The position numbers were made by a program, and so were the translations under genes. DNA of 64,000 bases from positions 744,001 through 808,000 of the forward strand of contig JAZKJV010003370.1 of assembly GCA_037367405.1 (NCBI GenBank), given 5' to 3'. Source of the DNA: Ottelia alismoides. Its lineage: Eukaryota; Streptophyta; Magnoliopsida; Alismatales; Hydrocharitaceae. Below the pieces are notes generated by a model. It saw only the letters and a list, made by a program, of their open reading frames with translations, did no database searches and was not told where the DNA came from. Position 1 is the first letter of the stretch. Each line of letters starts with the position of its first letter. Positions 56,018 to 64,000 of the stretch are shown here, one piece after another.

Positions 56018-56293
56018 TCCGATCCCCTTGATCGGACGGTCCGGTGGATGCCACGTCACCTTGGTTTCACAGTCGTAGGATCAGGAGGATCCTACACATT
56101 TGATCACGCCACATCGCCATTTGCAACGAGCTTCAGGGAGCCGTTGGATTCGTCCTGATCCAACGGTGCATGATCGTCCACTTGTCCACCTTCATCGAGC
56201 TCCAGAGACTGTTGGATTGATCTTAATCCAACGGGTCGCCGCACACCATGCACCAGCCACCAGCAACCGTTGGATCCTCACTTGATCCAGTGG
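56018..56293. repeat. Array of five short palindromes in the NA-B LTR
   Basis: 56018-56036 (TCCGATC/GATCGGA), 56075-56095 (GTAGGATC/GATCCTAC), 56141-56166 (CCGTTGGAT/ATCCAACGG), 56209-56234 (TGTTGGATT/AATCCAACG, last pair wobble or mismatch) and 56267-56293 (CCGTTGGATC/GATCCAGTGG, one mismatch). Each is followed by a phrase with CCAC(G/A)TC or a relative. Spacing is 57-68 bases, so this is a degenerate tandem repeat built around a hairpin. Confidence 0.85.
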
Positions 56294-57571
56294 TCTACAA
56301 CGCGCCACGTCGTCTACTCCGAGCCTCGTCCCCGACCATCAGGCTCGGATGCTCTGAAGCTAGTCGAGCCTCCATCCGAGCCAAGTCCGAGCATCTGGAG
56401 TCACCCGAGCCTCCGAAGTCATCCGAGCCTGGGACCCCGCGTGGTTTTCACGTGCGGCCTGAGTATTTTGCAGTGAGGCCCCTAAAGGTTTTCATAATTG
56501 CATGTCAGTCCCAGCCAGGAGACCCCACGTGAGGCGCACTTGTTCTGTGGGTATTTTGCATACATACCCCCCTCATTATAGGTAATTGCACATTAGTCCC
56601 TGTCAGCATGTTTAATTTTTAGCAATTTTGTTTCCTGTAATTGTAGTTAGTCCCATGTCTTTGCACGCATCTTTAGGCATTCATTTGACATCATTTTTCA
56701 AGTTTGAAAATTGCATTGTGTAGTTTAATTTGTCCTCTTTCATATGTGACACTTGTCATATTTTTGTGATAACATTGGATTTTATTATTAATTAATTGGT
56801 GGAATTTTGTCATATTTTGCCCATTTATGCCATTTAATTTGTAGTCTCTGAGACTCCAAAAATAACCAAAAATTCACATTAGACCTAGGATAATTAAATT
56901 TATATTGTGTCCAAAAATCATCTTTTCTGCACGTAACTCGAGGCCTGAATAAATCAATTAGTGATTTCCCTAATTAAGTTTTAATAGGTTCATTTCACAG
57001 AGAAATTTAGGTCTATTAATTTTCCTGGATTCTTCACACTTAGACCTATCTAGGATAATTTTTATATCTGAAAATATTGTGATTTCGTATTTACGAAAAT
57101 TAATTTAGTCAAAATCACCTTGCATTCATTTTTAATTCACAGTAAATTCATCTAGTGTCAGAAAAATCTAAAAAATTAGGATAGCCTAATTTCATCATAT
57201 TTCACTATCTGGCTAAGTTTCTTAATTTTTGGAATTAATTTGACCATCTTTTTGAATTAACTTGTAAATTGGCCCGATTCTGCATGTGTCTTTTCTTTCT
57301 TGCATAAACTATATTGAAAAAAACCAAAAAATATATCACCTGAAAATCCGACCTTGGAAATTTGCTTAAAATCTACCTAAGGAGACAACTGCCTCCCTGA
57401 GTTCAACCTTGAGCTTGCCCAAGTAAAAAATAAACTTGTCGCTCGCGATTAACTCATCCTTATATAAAAGTGGTTTTTGATCTGCTCTTATTATCCGACT
57501 GCAACGAACGACAAAACGTTAATTCGACCATTAATTTGATTAAATTAACAAGGGTAGTAAGACGCTCGTCA

Positions 57572-58229
57572 CTAGCCCAACCATGGAAACCTGCTTCGAG
57601 ACAAGATAGTTCACCATGTTCGCATACCAATGGAGTGAATGGACAACACAAATCGACTGTGTCTGGAAAGGTCTTGCTGATCTATTCTAAGTCAGGGGAT
57701 CCTTTAACTCAAGGCTAGATAGATGATCAATCACTACATTCTTCACTCCAAGTTATTCCTTAATCTCCAAATCAAATTCCTGGAGTAACAAAATCCACCT
57801 AAGAAGACGTGCCTTTGCGTCCTTATTTTTCCATTAGATACCTAATGGTTGAATGATCTGTGTAAATCATTACCTTTGATTCCAAGATGTAAGACCTAAA
57901 CTTATCTAAAGCTCAGACTATTGTGAGAATTTTCTTTTAGATCACTGTATAATTTTTTGTGTCGAATTCAATACTTTACTCGCGTCATGAATCGCAAATG
58001 GGATCCGATCTTGTCGTTGCCCCAATATGGCTTCTATAACAAAATCCAATGCATCAGTCATGATGTCAAAGAGAAGAGACCAATCAAAAGCCTGCAGAAT
58101 CGGTTAGTCACAAATCTTTTTCTTAAGGAGCTTAAAAGCCTCTAGACACTTGTGATCTACAATGAACTCGGTATCTTTCCTTAAGAGCTCAGTCAGTAGT
58201 CGGTCAATCTTAGAAAAATCATGTATAAA
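57572..58229 (-). pseudogene. Gypsy RNase H and linker (Ath-5)
   Basis: Minus strand: KFRSYILESKVMIYTDHSTI and RYLMEK near 57880, then in shifting frames LLRWI-LLQEFDLEI and VKNVVIDHLSSLE, ending with WYANMVNYLVSKQVSMVGL directly before NA-B. The last catalytic Asp block (DHS/DHL) is kept. The stretch nearest RT contains stops. Confidence 0.8.
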
Positions 58230-58942
58230 TCATCTATAACATCCCATTTGCCCTAAAAATGACCTCACTGACTTAATGTTGGTTGGTGGATCAAGTTTCT
58301 TGATCACATCCACCCTGGCAGGGTTAACCTCCATTCCCTTCTTGGAGATGACATGCCCCAACACGATACTCTCCTTAACAATAAATTGACTTTCCTCCCA
58401 TGAGAATACCAGATTCACCTCTCTACACCTTTGAAGAACTCTATCCAAGTGCACTAAACATGAACCAAATGAATCTACATGGATCGAGAAATCGTCCATG
58501 AAGACCTCCAGCAAATCCCCCACTATTTCGGCAAACACTACAATCATGCACCGTTGAAAAGTACCTAGGTCATTGCATAGACCAAAAGGCATGCACCTGA
58601 ATGCGTATGTGCTGAAAGGGCAAGTAAAAGTGGTCTTTTCCTAGTCTACAAGGGTGATGGCTACTTGATTGTAGCCCAAGTACCCATTAAGAAAATAAAG
58701 AACTCCTTCCCCATTAGTCTCTTCAATATCTGATCAGTAAAAGGTAGGGGAAAGTGTTCTTTCTTAGTTGTGGCATTCAGACGTCTATAATCTACACATA
58801 TGTGCCACGACGTGGGTATGCGTGTCGCTATCTCAACTCCCTCCTCGTTGGTGACCACATGTGGGGGCACCCACTTGGAGTAATAGATCAAGTAAATAAA
58901 TCCCGCTCCACACCACTTCTCAATTTCTTTCTTAAATACTTC
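58230..58942 (-). pseudogene. Gypsy reverse transcriptase (Ath-5)
   Basis: Minus strand. Frame 58891-58661 gives YYSKWVPPHVV, ICVDYRRLNATTKKEHFPLP and ILKRLMGKEFF. After one shift, frame 58592-58230 gives MPFGLCNDLGTFQRCM, VFMDDFSIHVDSF with both catalytic Asp, then LVFSWEESQFIVKESIVLGH and KKLDPPTNIKSVRSFLGQMG. Apart from the shift and a stop near 58640 it is well kept. It is not an independent gene; RT is released from the polyprotein. Confidence 0.88.
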
Positions 58943-59470
58943 CTATAGATTTGGATTAAGTCTCATCGAGAACTCACAGGAAGATCTAGCATTATTCTCA
59001 ACAAAAATATGGTGTGAACAGAGTGCAGGGTTTATACCCACAAGATCTAAGACTGTCCAACCTATTGCGTTGCGGTTCTTTTCTAACACTTCAAGCAACC
59101 TAGTCTCATGTTCTACAGTCAACCTAGAAATACTGATATTCTTAGGCCGCACAAGAAAAGAATACTTAGGTGTAGGAGGTAGCAGCTTCAGCTCTGGTAA
59201 CGAAGAATCATCAAGAACATTAGGTTGAACTATCGTTGAATCTGGTTCTGTGTTGCATGAAGCTGATGTTGAATCAGTAGCATTGTCCACTAACTGAACA
59301 GAACAAGGAGTCAAATCGCCAAACAAATAAGGTAATTTACCCAAAGCCACATCTGACTCTGAATTTAGTTCCTTTAACTGTTCTGTAAAGATAGGAACTG
59401 ACAGATCTGTAGGGATCTTTGAGTCATCAAAGAAATAGATAGATGATTTCTCGCTCAAGAAACCAGGCAT
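58943..59470 (-). pseudogene. Protease-RT linker (Ath-5)
   Basis: 175 open codons on the minus strand. Acidic and Ser-rich first half; the second half reads ELKLLPPTPKYSFLVRPKNI, VEHETRLLEVLEKNRNAIGW and LVGINPALCSHHIFVENNAR, ending MRLNPNL just before RT. Same order as in Ath-2, Ath-3 and Ath-4. Its role in the polyprotein is unclear. Confidence 0.8.
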
Positions 59471-60150
59471 ATCCTCGCAAAATGCATCATGTACACTATC
59501 CTTTCTAAGTGAGAGTGCCTCACACAGTCATGTAGGGTTTTGCTTCCATATCCCAATTGTGCTAACAAGTCTGCAATCTACCTCAGATGATGAATAGAAA
59601 TTGTGCTAACAAGTCTTTGCCATTTTGCCTATTTCATCTTGAGTTCCACTTCTCTGCCTGGAGAACAGAACTTCATCATCCATATTTGATAATCAAATGA
59701 AGCTCCAGCATCCTAAGGAAATGCCGCCCAAGGATGATCTGAGAATCTCTCCAATAATTAGGGATATTCATTTCAAGGACAGTGAAGTTCACTATGTAGA
59801 CTTTTCCCTCAATTGAGATGATAACGTCTTTGACATCTCCTATTTCCATCTTCATGGATTTGTCTGCGAATTGGCGTAATGCTCTTGATTTTCTAAGTGG
59901 TCCAACTCCAATTTTTCATATAAGGTGAAAAGAAGTAGATTGATCGAAGAACCATTATCTAGGAGAGTAGGTGCAAACGCAATGTCATCAATATGACTCA
60001 CCACATAGCATGCTCCTAAATCTCTCTTCTTTCGTGGTATATGTTGGTTCTTGATATAATAAGTAGTGGCAACCGACAATACACGAGTCTTGACATAATT
60101 GTTTGGCTTCTTCTTAGTAACCCTGCTAGGTGTATAACGAATCTTCAAAT
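59471..60150 (-). pseudogene. Gypsy aspartic protease (Ath-5)
   Basis: Minus strand. Frame 60148-59852 reads KKPNNYVKTRVLSVATTYYI, PRKKRDLGACYVVSHIDDIA, then TLLDNGSSINLL, the active site with Asp-Asn-Gly, and YEKLELDHL. The second half (about 59850-59690), in another frame, gives a block like VNFTVLEMNIPNYWRDSQII and LGRHFLR. The rest to 59471 is a decayed spacer. Confidence 0.82.
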
Positions 60151-61200
60151 ACTTCTAAAAAGCAAGATGACTCGCTACATACTCATCAAATGACAAGCCA
60201 TGATATTATCTTTGCAAAACTGTGTCATTTCAGGATCATCTTTTTGAATCTTTTCATGATGTACTTTCCTGCCGTAAGAACATGGGGGAAATGGATAGCA
60301 CAAGTAGAAGACAAATGTGAAGAATCAGAATCATAAATAGAAACATGCTTTTTACTACGAGAAACTGAGTTCTTCATAACTAAAATTTGATTCATCTACT
60401 AAAGGTTGGGGAATGCATGATGAATGTGCATTCTCCTCAACGGAAGGTGCAAGTTCCTCCATAGAGTCTGAATCTTCGTCATGTTATCGTGTGGATCTCG
60501 TACTCTGAATCTTCCTCTCTCTTCTCTTGGATGTCTTCACCACACGATGAAGATACTGTTGAAGATGCCTAGCCTCGTCATCCTCCGAAGTCCCCTTGGG
60601 ATGAGCTCCAGAATCGGTCCTCTCCATGTCCCTTGACCGATCAGATATGACCATGGTCCGTCTGCTCCTGAGAGACATATGATTTACATAATCAAATGGA
60701 AATATCTCATTCTCAGATTTGTGTGGATATGAGTAGTATACATGATTAAAAGAATGTTGTTGATGCTGAGTCTTGTTCAGAATATTGAGATTAGCCTGAA
60801 CCTGGGTGGGAATGGATGGAGAAGGGGTAGAGCGCTCTTCATGTAAATGGAATAGATGGTTGAGATTAACCCTCAAATCATGTACTCCATTCCTGTAGGA
60901 ACGCAACTCCTCAAGAATTTGCCTCAGAAAATATGTGTAACCTGAAGATGAGTCCTACTGTTGGGAAGAAGGATAAGAAGAACATGAGGACTAGCCCTGA
61001 TGGCCATGGAACTACTATTGGTGGGTAGAATGCTGAATATGGGGGCCCTGGTGGCCCGATTGGTATGTCTGTTGATGGATGTACTGTTGTTGTTGCTACC
61101 TCGTGCCTGGGAAGAATGAGCTCTAGAGCTCTACGGTGCTGGAAGAGGTGTAGGAGTAAAAGATGTGTTGTAGAAGGTCTGGGATGCTGGTAAGATAAAT
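60151..61200 (-). pseudogene. Gag-like region of Ath-5 (short)
   Basis: Minus strand. A Gln/His-rich stretch near 61090-60990, then frame 60906-60484: NLNHLFHLHEERSTPSPSIP, a Gln/His part, SLRSRRTMVISDRSRDMERT and an acidic-to-basic end. About 1 kb in all, with no capsid-type domain and no zinc knuckle. Same subfamily as the Ath-3 region. From 60484 to 60150 the sequence is decayed. Confidence 0.55.
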
Positions 61201-61202
61201 AG

Positions 61203-61220
61203 TCCCCAAACTCCCCTGCA
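61203..61220 (-). promoter_or_regulatory. Degraded primer-binding site (Ath-5)
   Basis: On the minus strand TGCAGGGGAGTTTGGGGA follows a GATCA that resembles the LTR ends CGTCA. It agrees with the tRNA-Asp type at 10 of 18 positions, including the last five. Position supports it more than sequence. Confidence 0.4.
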
Positions 61221-61223
61221 TGG

Positions 61224-64000
61224 TGATCGGATCGCTAGGCGCGTGTGTAATTTGTACTCGTTGTAATATGGGTACTTAGTGAATCGTTCAGAACCAAGAG
61301 AAGATCTCCGTAAAGAGTGTCTCGGCTTTAATTTATATCCCGGGAAAGTTCGGGGTCGAACACAAGGAGGCAAAGGAACAACTTCGGGTCAATTCGAAAA
61401 ATTAGGTCTAGGTTTCCAATGCATATTTTTTTTAATTTTTTTATGGCAAAAACAATGTGAGATGCAATATGCAGGTGAATTAAAATAATAGGAAAAGACA
61501 CAACTTAGCCAAATTAATTTTAATGCGAAATTAATCAGATTTAGCCCTAATTTTATTTTTCCTAGAACCTTAATCCAGATATGAGTACAAAACACATTAT
61601 TTTGGAATTTTACGGGTTAACATGCAATAATGAAAAATGCACACTTTTTATGGGTTTTTTCGCAATTTTTCACACAAACAGAATGCAAAAATTATGAAAA
61701 TTTAACTGAAGCATACACATGATGTAAGGAGGTTACCATTTTTTTGGAATTTTGGATAAAAAATGATTTTTTTATGTATTTTTAATGAAAATAGAGTGAC
61801 AGTGACTAATTAATTCTTAATAAATCTACAATAGCAATTTATCCAGAGTGTGAATTATCTCAAATGGTATTTATACATGCAATCCAGGAGAGTTGAAATT
61901 TTGCAAAAAAATATGTCTCTGGAGTTAATTAAAAAGCAAATATCAAAATCACTCTACGATTTATTTAAGTCACAAGACAATTCCAAATATCTGAAATTTG
62001 GAAAGTAACTAGAACATACTTGAAGGCATCAGTTTTGATTTTTTTCGAAATTTTTCAAGCAACTGTGAGTGAGATATGAATTTAAGAGTGTCAATTGGGT
62101 AAAATATGCAAGTTTTTACTATAACAATTTAAATTAATTACCCAAAGCTCATAAAAATACAATTAAATATCCAGATGGTAGAAAATTAGTTGCTCAACAA
62201 TATGGTATTTTTCATTAAATAAAATGATGAAATAATGATGTCCAAATTAATACATGAACATAGGTATCTGTGGAAAATAGAATTTCAAATTGATATTGGT
62301 AACTGTGCACAGGGGCACTTTTGGAAATACAGAAACTTGTAGGACAAAACTTGCAATTTTTACAAAATTAAAAAAATAAAAAAAAGAAGAGACCTTTGTC
62401 CCCTTCGTACGTAGGTGGCTAGGGCACGAGGGAGCGGTGGGGTGGTGCATGGCTGGCGGTGGGCCGCAGCGGCGACAGCGCACGAAAGGAGTTGCGGGCG
62501 GTGCTGTGAGGCCGGCGAGGGCTAAGCGGAGGGAGGCCGGGGGGAGGCGTGACTTGGAGGAAGGGAGGCACTGGGGGTCCTGGAGGTGGCGCGCAGATGT
62601 CCTGGAGGTGGCGCGCGGAGGTGCGGTGGCTGCTGCGCATGGGGGCGCAACCCCCACAGAGGATAGGCTACCGCGGGCAACGGCGTAACCGGCGGTGGTG
62701 GTGGTGGCTGGCTGTGGAGGGCGACGTCATCGGTGGTGGTGCAGGGGGGCGGCAGCATGGGCTACTGCTTCCCTTCACTTTTTTTTGAATTTTTTTATTT
62801 ATTTTTTTTTTTGATTTTTTAAATTTACTAAAAAGGGAATAAATAAAAGATGAGAATGGAGATGGTAGTGGTGGTGATGTAAATGATAGGTGATAAAGTG
62901 GTGGTAATATAAAAATGATGGTGATCAAGACAACAAGGAAGCGAGATATTAGACAAAAGAAAATAACAAGAGAAATGAGGAGAAATGCTTGCCTGATGTT
63001 CATCGGATTTGCGGAGCAGCTATGCTGGACTCATGTTGTCGCCTCGATCCGATTGGTGAAATAAAAAAAGGTGAAGCTATGTGAGCTCGATGGGAAGCTC
63101 ATGATTCGGGGTCAATGGTCGTCGCGGATCTCGCTTGAAGGAGGTTGTCGCTTGAGTAGAATGCTTAGTCGTTGTCACCAAGAAAACACTCCAAGCTCTC
63201 TCCTTTTTTCTATTAGAATGGCGGATAGGGAAAATGGGGATGAATAGAAGAATAAAAAGAGAAGAAGAATGGGAGTTAGAGAGATGGTGGAAAGGTGGAG
63301 TTTGAATGTGAGGTTAAAAGAATGGTGGAGTGGAATGGAGGTTGAAAGAAGACTTGGTGGTTAATGGAAGAAAATGGAAGTTATTGTAGAGAATGCAAAT
63401 TAAACAAAATACAATAAAAGTAAGCTACTAAAAAGGAAGAATAAAATAAAGAGAGAAAAAGTGGAGAATTTACAAAAGAAGACAAACAACATGTACATGT
63501 TTTTTTACTTTTCTAATTTTAATTTTTTTGTTTTTTTAATAAAATATATTTACAACAAAAAATACAATAAAATACTGGAAATAAAATACAACACAACAAT
63601 GATTTTTTTGGATTTTTACTAGTTAAGAAAAAGGAAATAAAAAAAGAAGAAAGAATGAATATTGGCATAATATAAAATGTACACCTAGATCCCAAAATCC
63701 ATATTTTGCAAACGAGCTCCGATTTTAATGAAACCACTTCTGTTGGATAGATAATTTTCTAACTTAAACTTTAAAAGTGAGTTTGGTAAATTTGGAGTTC
63801 ATACGGAGCGGGAATTTGACCGTAAAGTTGGACTTTACGGCTTTTTCTCTTTGGAATCTAGGAGTATTTATTTGAGGTGGAATTTATTTTGTATTTTTTG
63901 TATTTTTATGTACATTTTTATGAACAAGTCATAAAAAGAATTATCTAAAAAGGAGTTGAAATGAAACTATTAAAAATACATGAAGTTTTGGCTATTTACA
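61224..64000 (-). mobile_element. Ath-5 5' LTR (runs off the window)
   Basis: Minus strand. U3 motif TTTCATTAAAATCGGAGCTC near 63730, a CAC/CAT array (complement of 62850-62930), a GC-rich block at 62650-62420, TTGCA...CCC phrases at 62370-62275 and a 'tttgcctccttgtgttcga' U5 landmark near 61370. The order equals that in the NA-A LTR. The LTR start should lie a few hundred bases beyond 64000. Frames at 62247-62758 follow the GC-rich block and are probably not genes. Confidence 0.8.
62850..62930 (-). repeat. CAC/CAT trinucleotide array (Ath-5 LTR)
   Basis: Appears on the plus strand as GTG/ATG-type triplets; same position in the LTR as 25162-25218. Confidence 0.7.

Larger units (their letters stand above)
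48143..57571 (+). mobile_element. NA-B: second non-autonomous Athila-like element
   Basis: Same order of parts as NA-A and closely related along the internal region, but the 5' LTR is reduced to about 60 bases. It sits inside Ath-5, in opposite orientation, between RNase H and integrase. No RT, RNase H or integrase of its own. The LTR centre differs from NA-A. Coding frames carry more stops than in NA-A. Confidence 0.87.
54170..57571 (+). mobile_element. NA-B 3' LTR
   Basis: TGATAAATCC...CTCGTCA, 3402 bases. The U3 part to about 55120 and the U5 end follow the NA-A LTR. A deletion of about 110 bases near 54836 removed half of the 41-base palindrome. The middle (55140-56530) is unlike NA-A: no GC-rich Arg/Ala-type block, but a CT-rich leader and five short palindromes. 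Open frames at 54940-56532 are probably chance. Confidence 0.88.
57572..64000 (-). mobile_element. Ath-5, 5' part (minus strand)
   Basis: Read on the minus strand: LTR (beyond 64000 to 61224), a degraded primer site, a short gag-like region, protease, linker, RT and RNase H, broken at 57572 by NA-B and continued at 48142 with integrase. Of the pol-carrying elements it is the most complete, although every domain carries damage. Confidence 0.87.

Noticed and set aside
54940..56532. Frames in the NA-B LTR
   Set aside because: Thr/Ser/Pro- or His-rich translations of CT-rich leader sequence; no match with the other LTRs.
61131..61373. 80-codon minus-strand frame at the Ath-5 LTR end
   Set aside because: It spans the LTR end and primer site, so it cannot be a natural gene of the element.

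Overview
The window reads as plant nuclear DNA, specifically an intergenic block of a large, repeat-rich flowering-plant genome. I found no host gene, tRNA, rRNA or CRISPR array. Nearly every base can be assigned to LTR retrotransposons: one decayed Ty1/copia element and at least seven elements or fragments of a Ty3/gypsy lineage of Athila/Tat type. The Athila assignment rests on tRNA-Asp-type primer sites, the ADRSIK-R-RG protease motif, FMDD reverse transcriptases, long LTRs of about 3.4 kb, and a long non-coding tract between pol and the 3' LTR. The plant clade cannot be resolved from the sequence.

Layout. 1-6414: copia internal region (integrase, reverse transcriptase, RNase H remnants) and a long 3' LTR with a TATA box. 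6442-12840: Ath-1 (protease remnant, 3' tract, 3' LTR). 12841-21150: Ath-2 (protease to integrase, then LTR). 21151-23548: Ath-3 (gag-like, protease, start of RT). 23549-36407: a short foreign LTR start joined to NA-A, a near-complete non-autonomous element of about 12.5 kb. 36408-43944: Ath-4, the only element with a recognisable gag capsid region, ending in RT/RNase H. 43945-44580: a scrambled junction made of a second RT piece and an antisense copia RT piece. 44581-64000: Ath-5 on the minus strand (LTR, gag-like, protease, RT, RNase H, integrase, 3' tract), split between RNase H and integrase by NA-B (48143-57571), a second copy of the NA family.

NA-A and NA-B share one architecture: LTR, primer site, leader with tandem hairpins, a Pro/Ser-rich ORF1, an ORF2 with a protease-like fold but an altered active-site motif, a long 3' tract, polypurine tract and LTR. 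Neither has RT, RNase H or integrase. They would have to be mobilised by relatives of the Ath-type elements around them, which carry pol.

The most interesting signal is not a gene. Five otherwise divergent elements carry, between the last ORF and the 3' LTR, a series of short hairpins that each end in a copy of the polypurine-tract-like sequence CTAAGTATAGGGGG. A more complex module follows in which two alternative stems compete for the same bases. Several stem positions change in compensating pairs between elements, which argues for selected RNA structure. A second set of covarying tandem hairpins lies in the NA leader, where packaging signals are expected. All comparisons were made by eye; no alignment or folding program was run.
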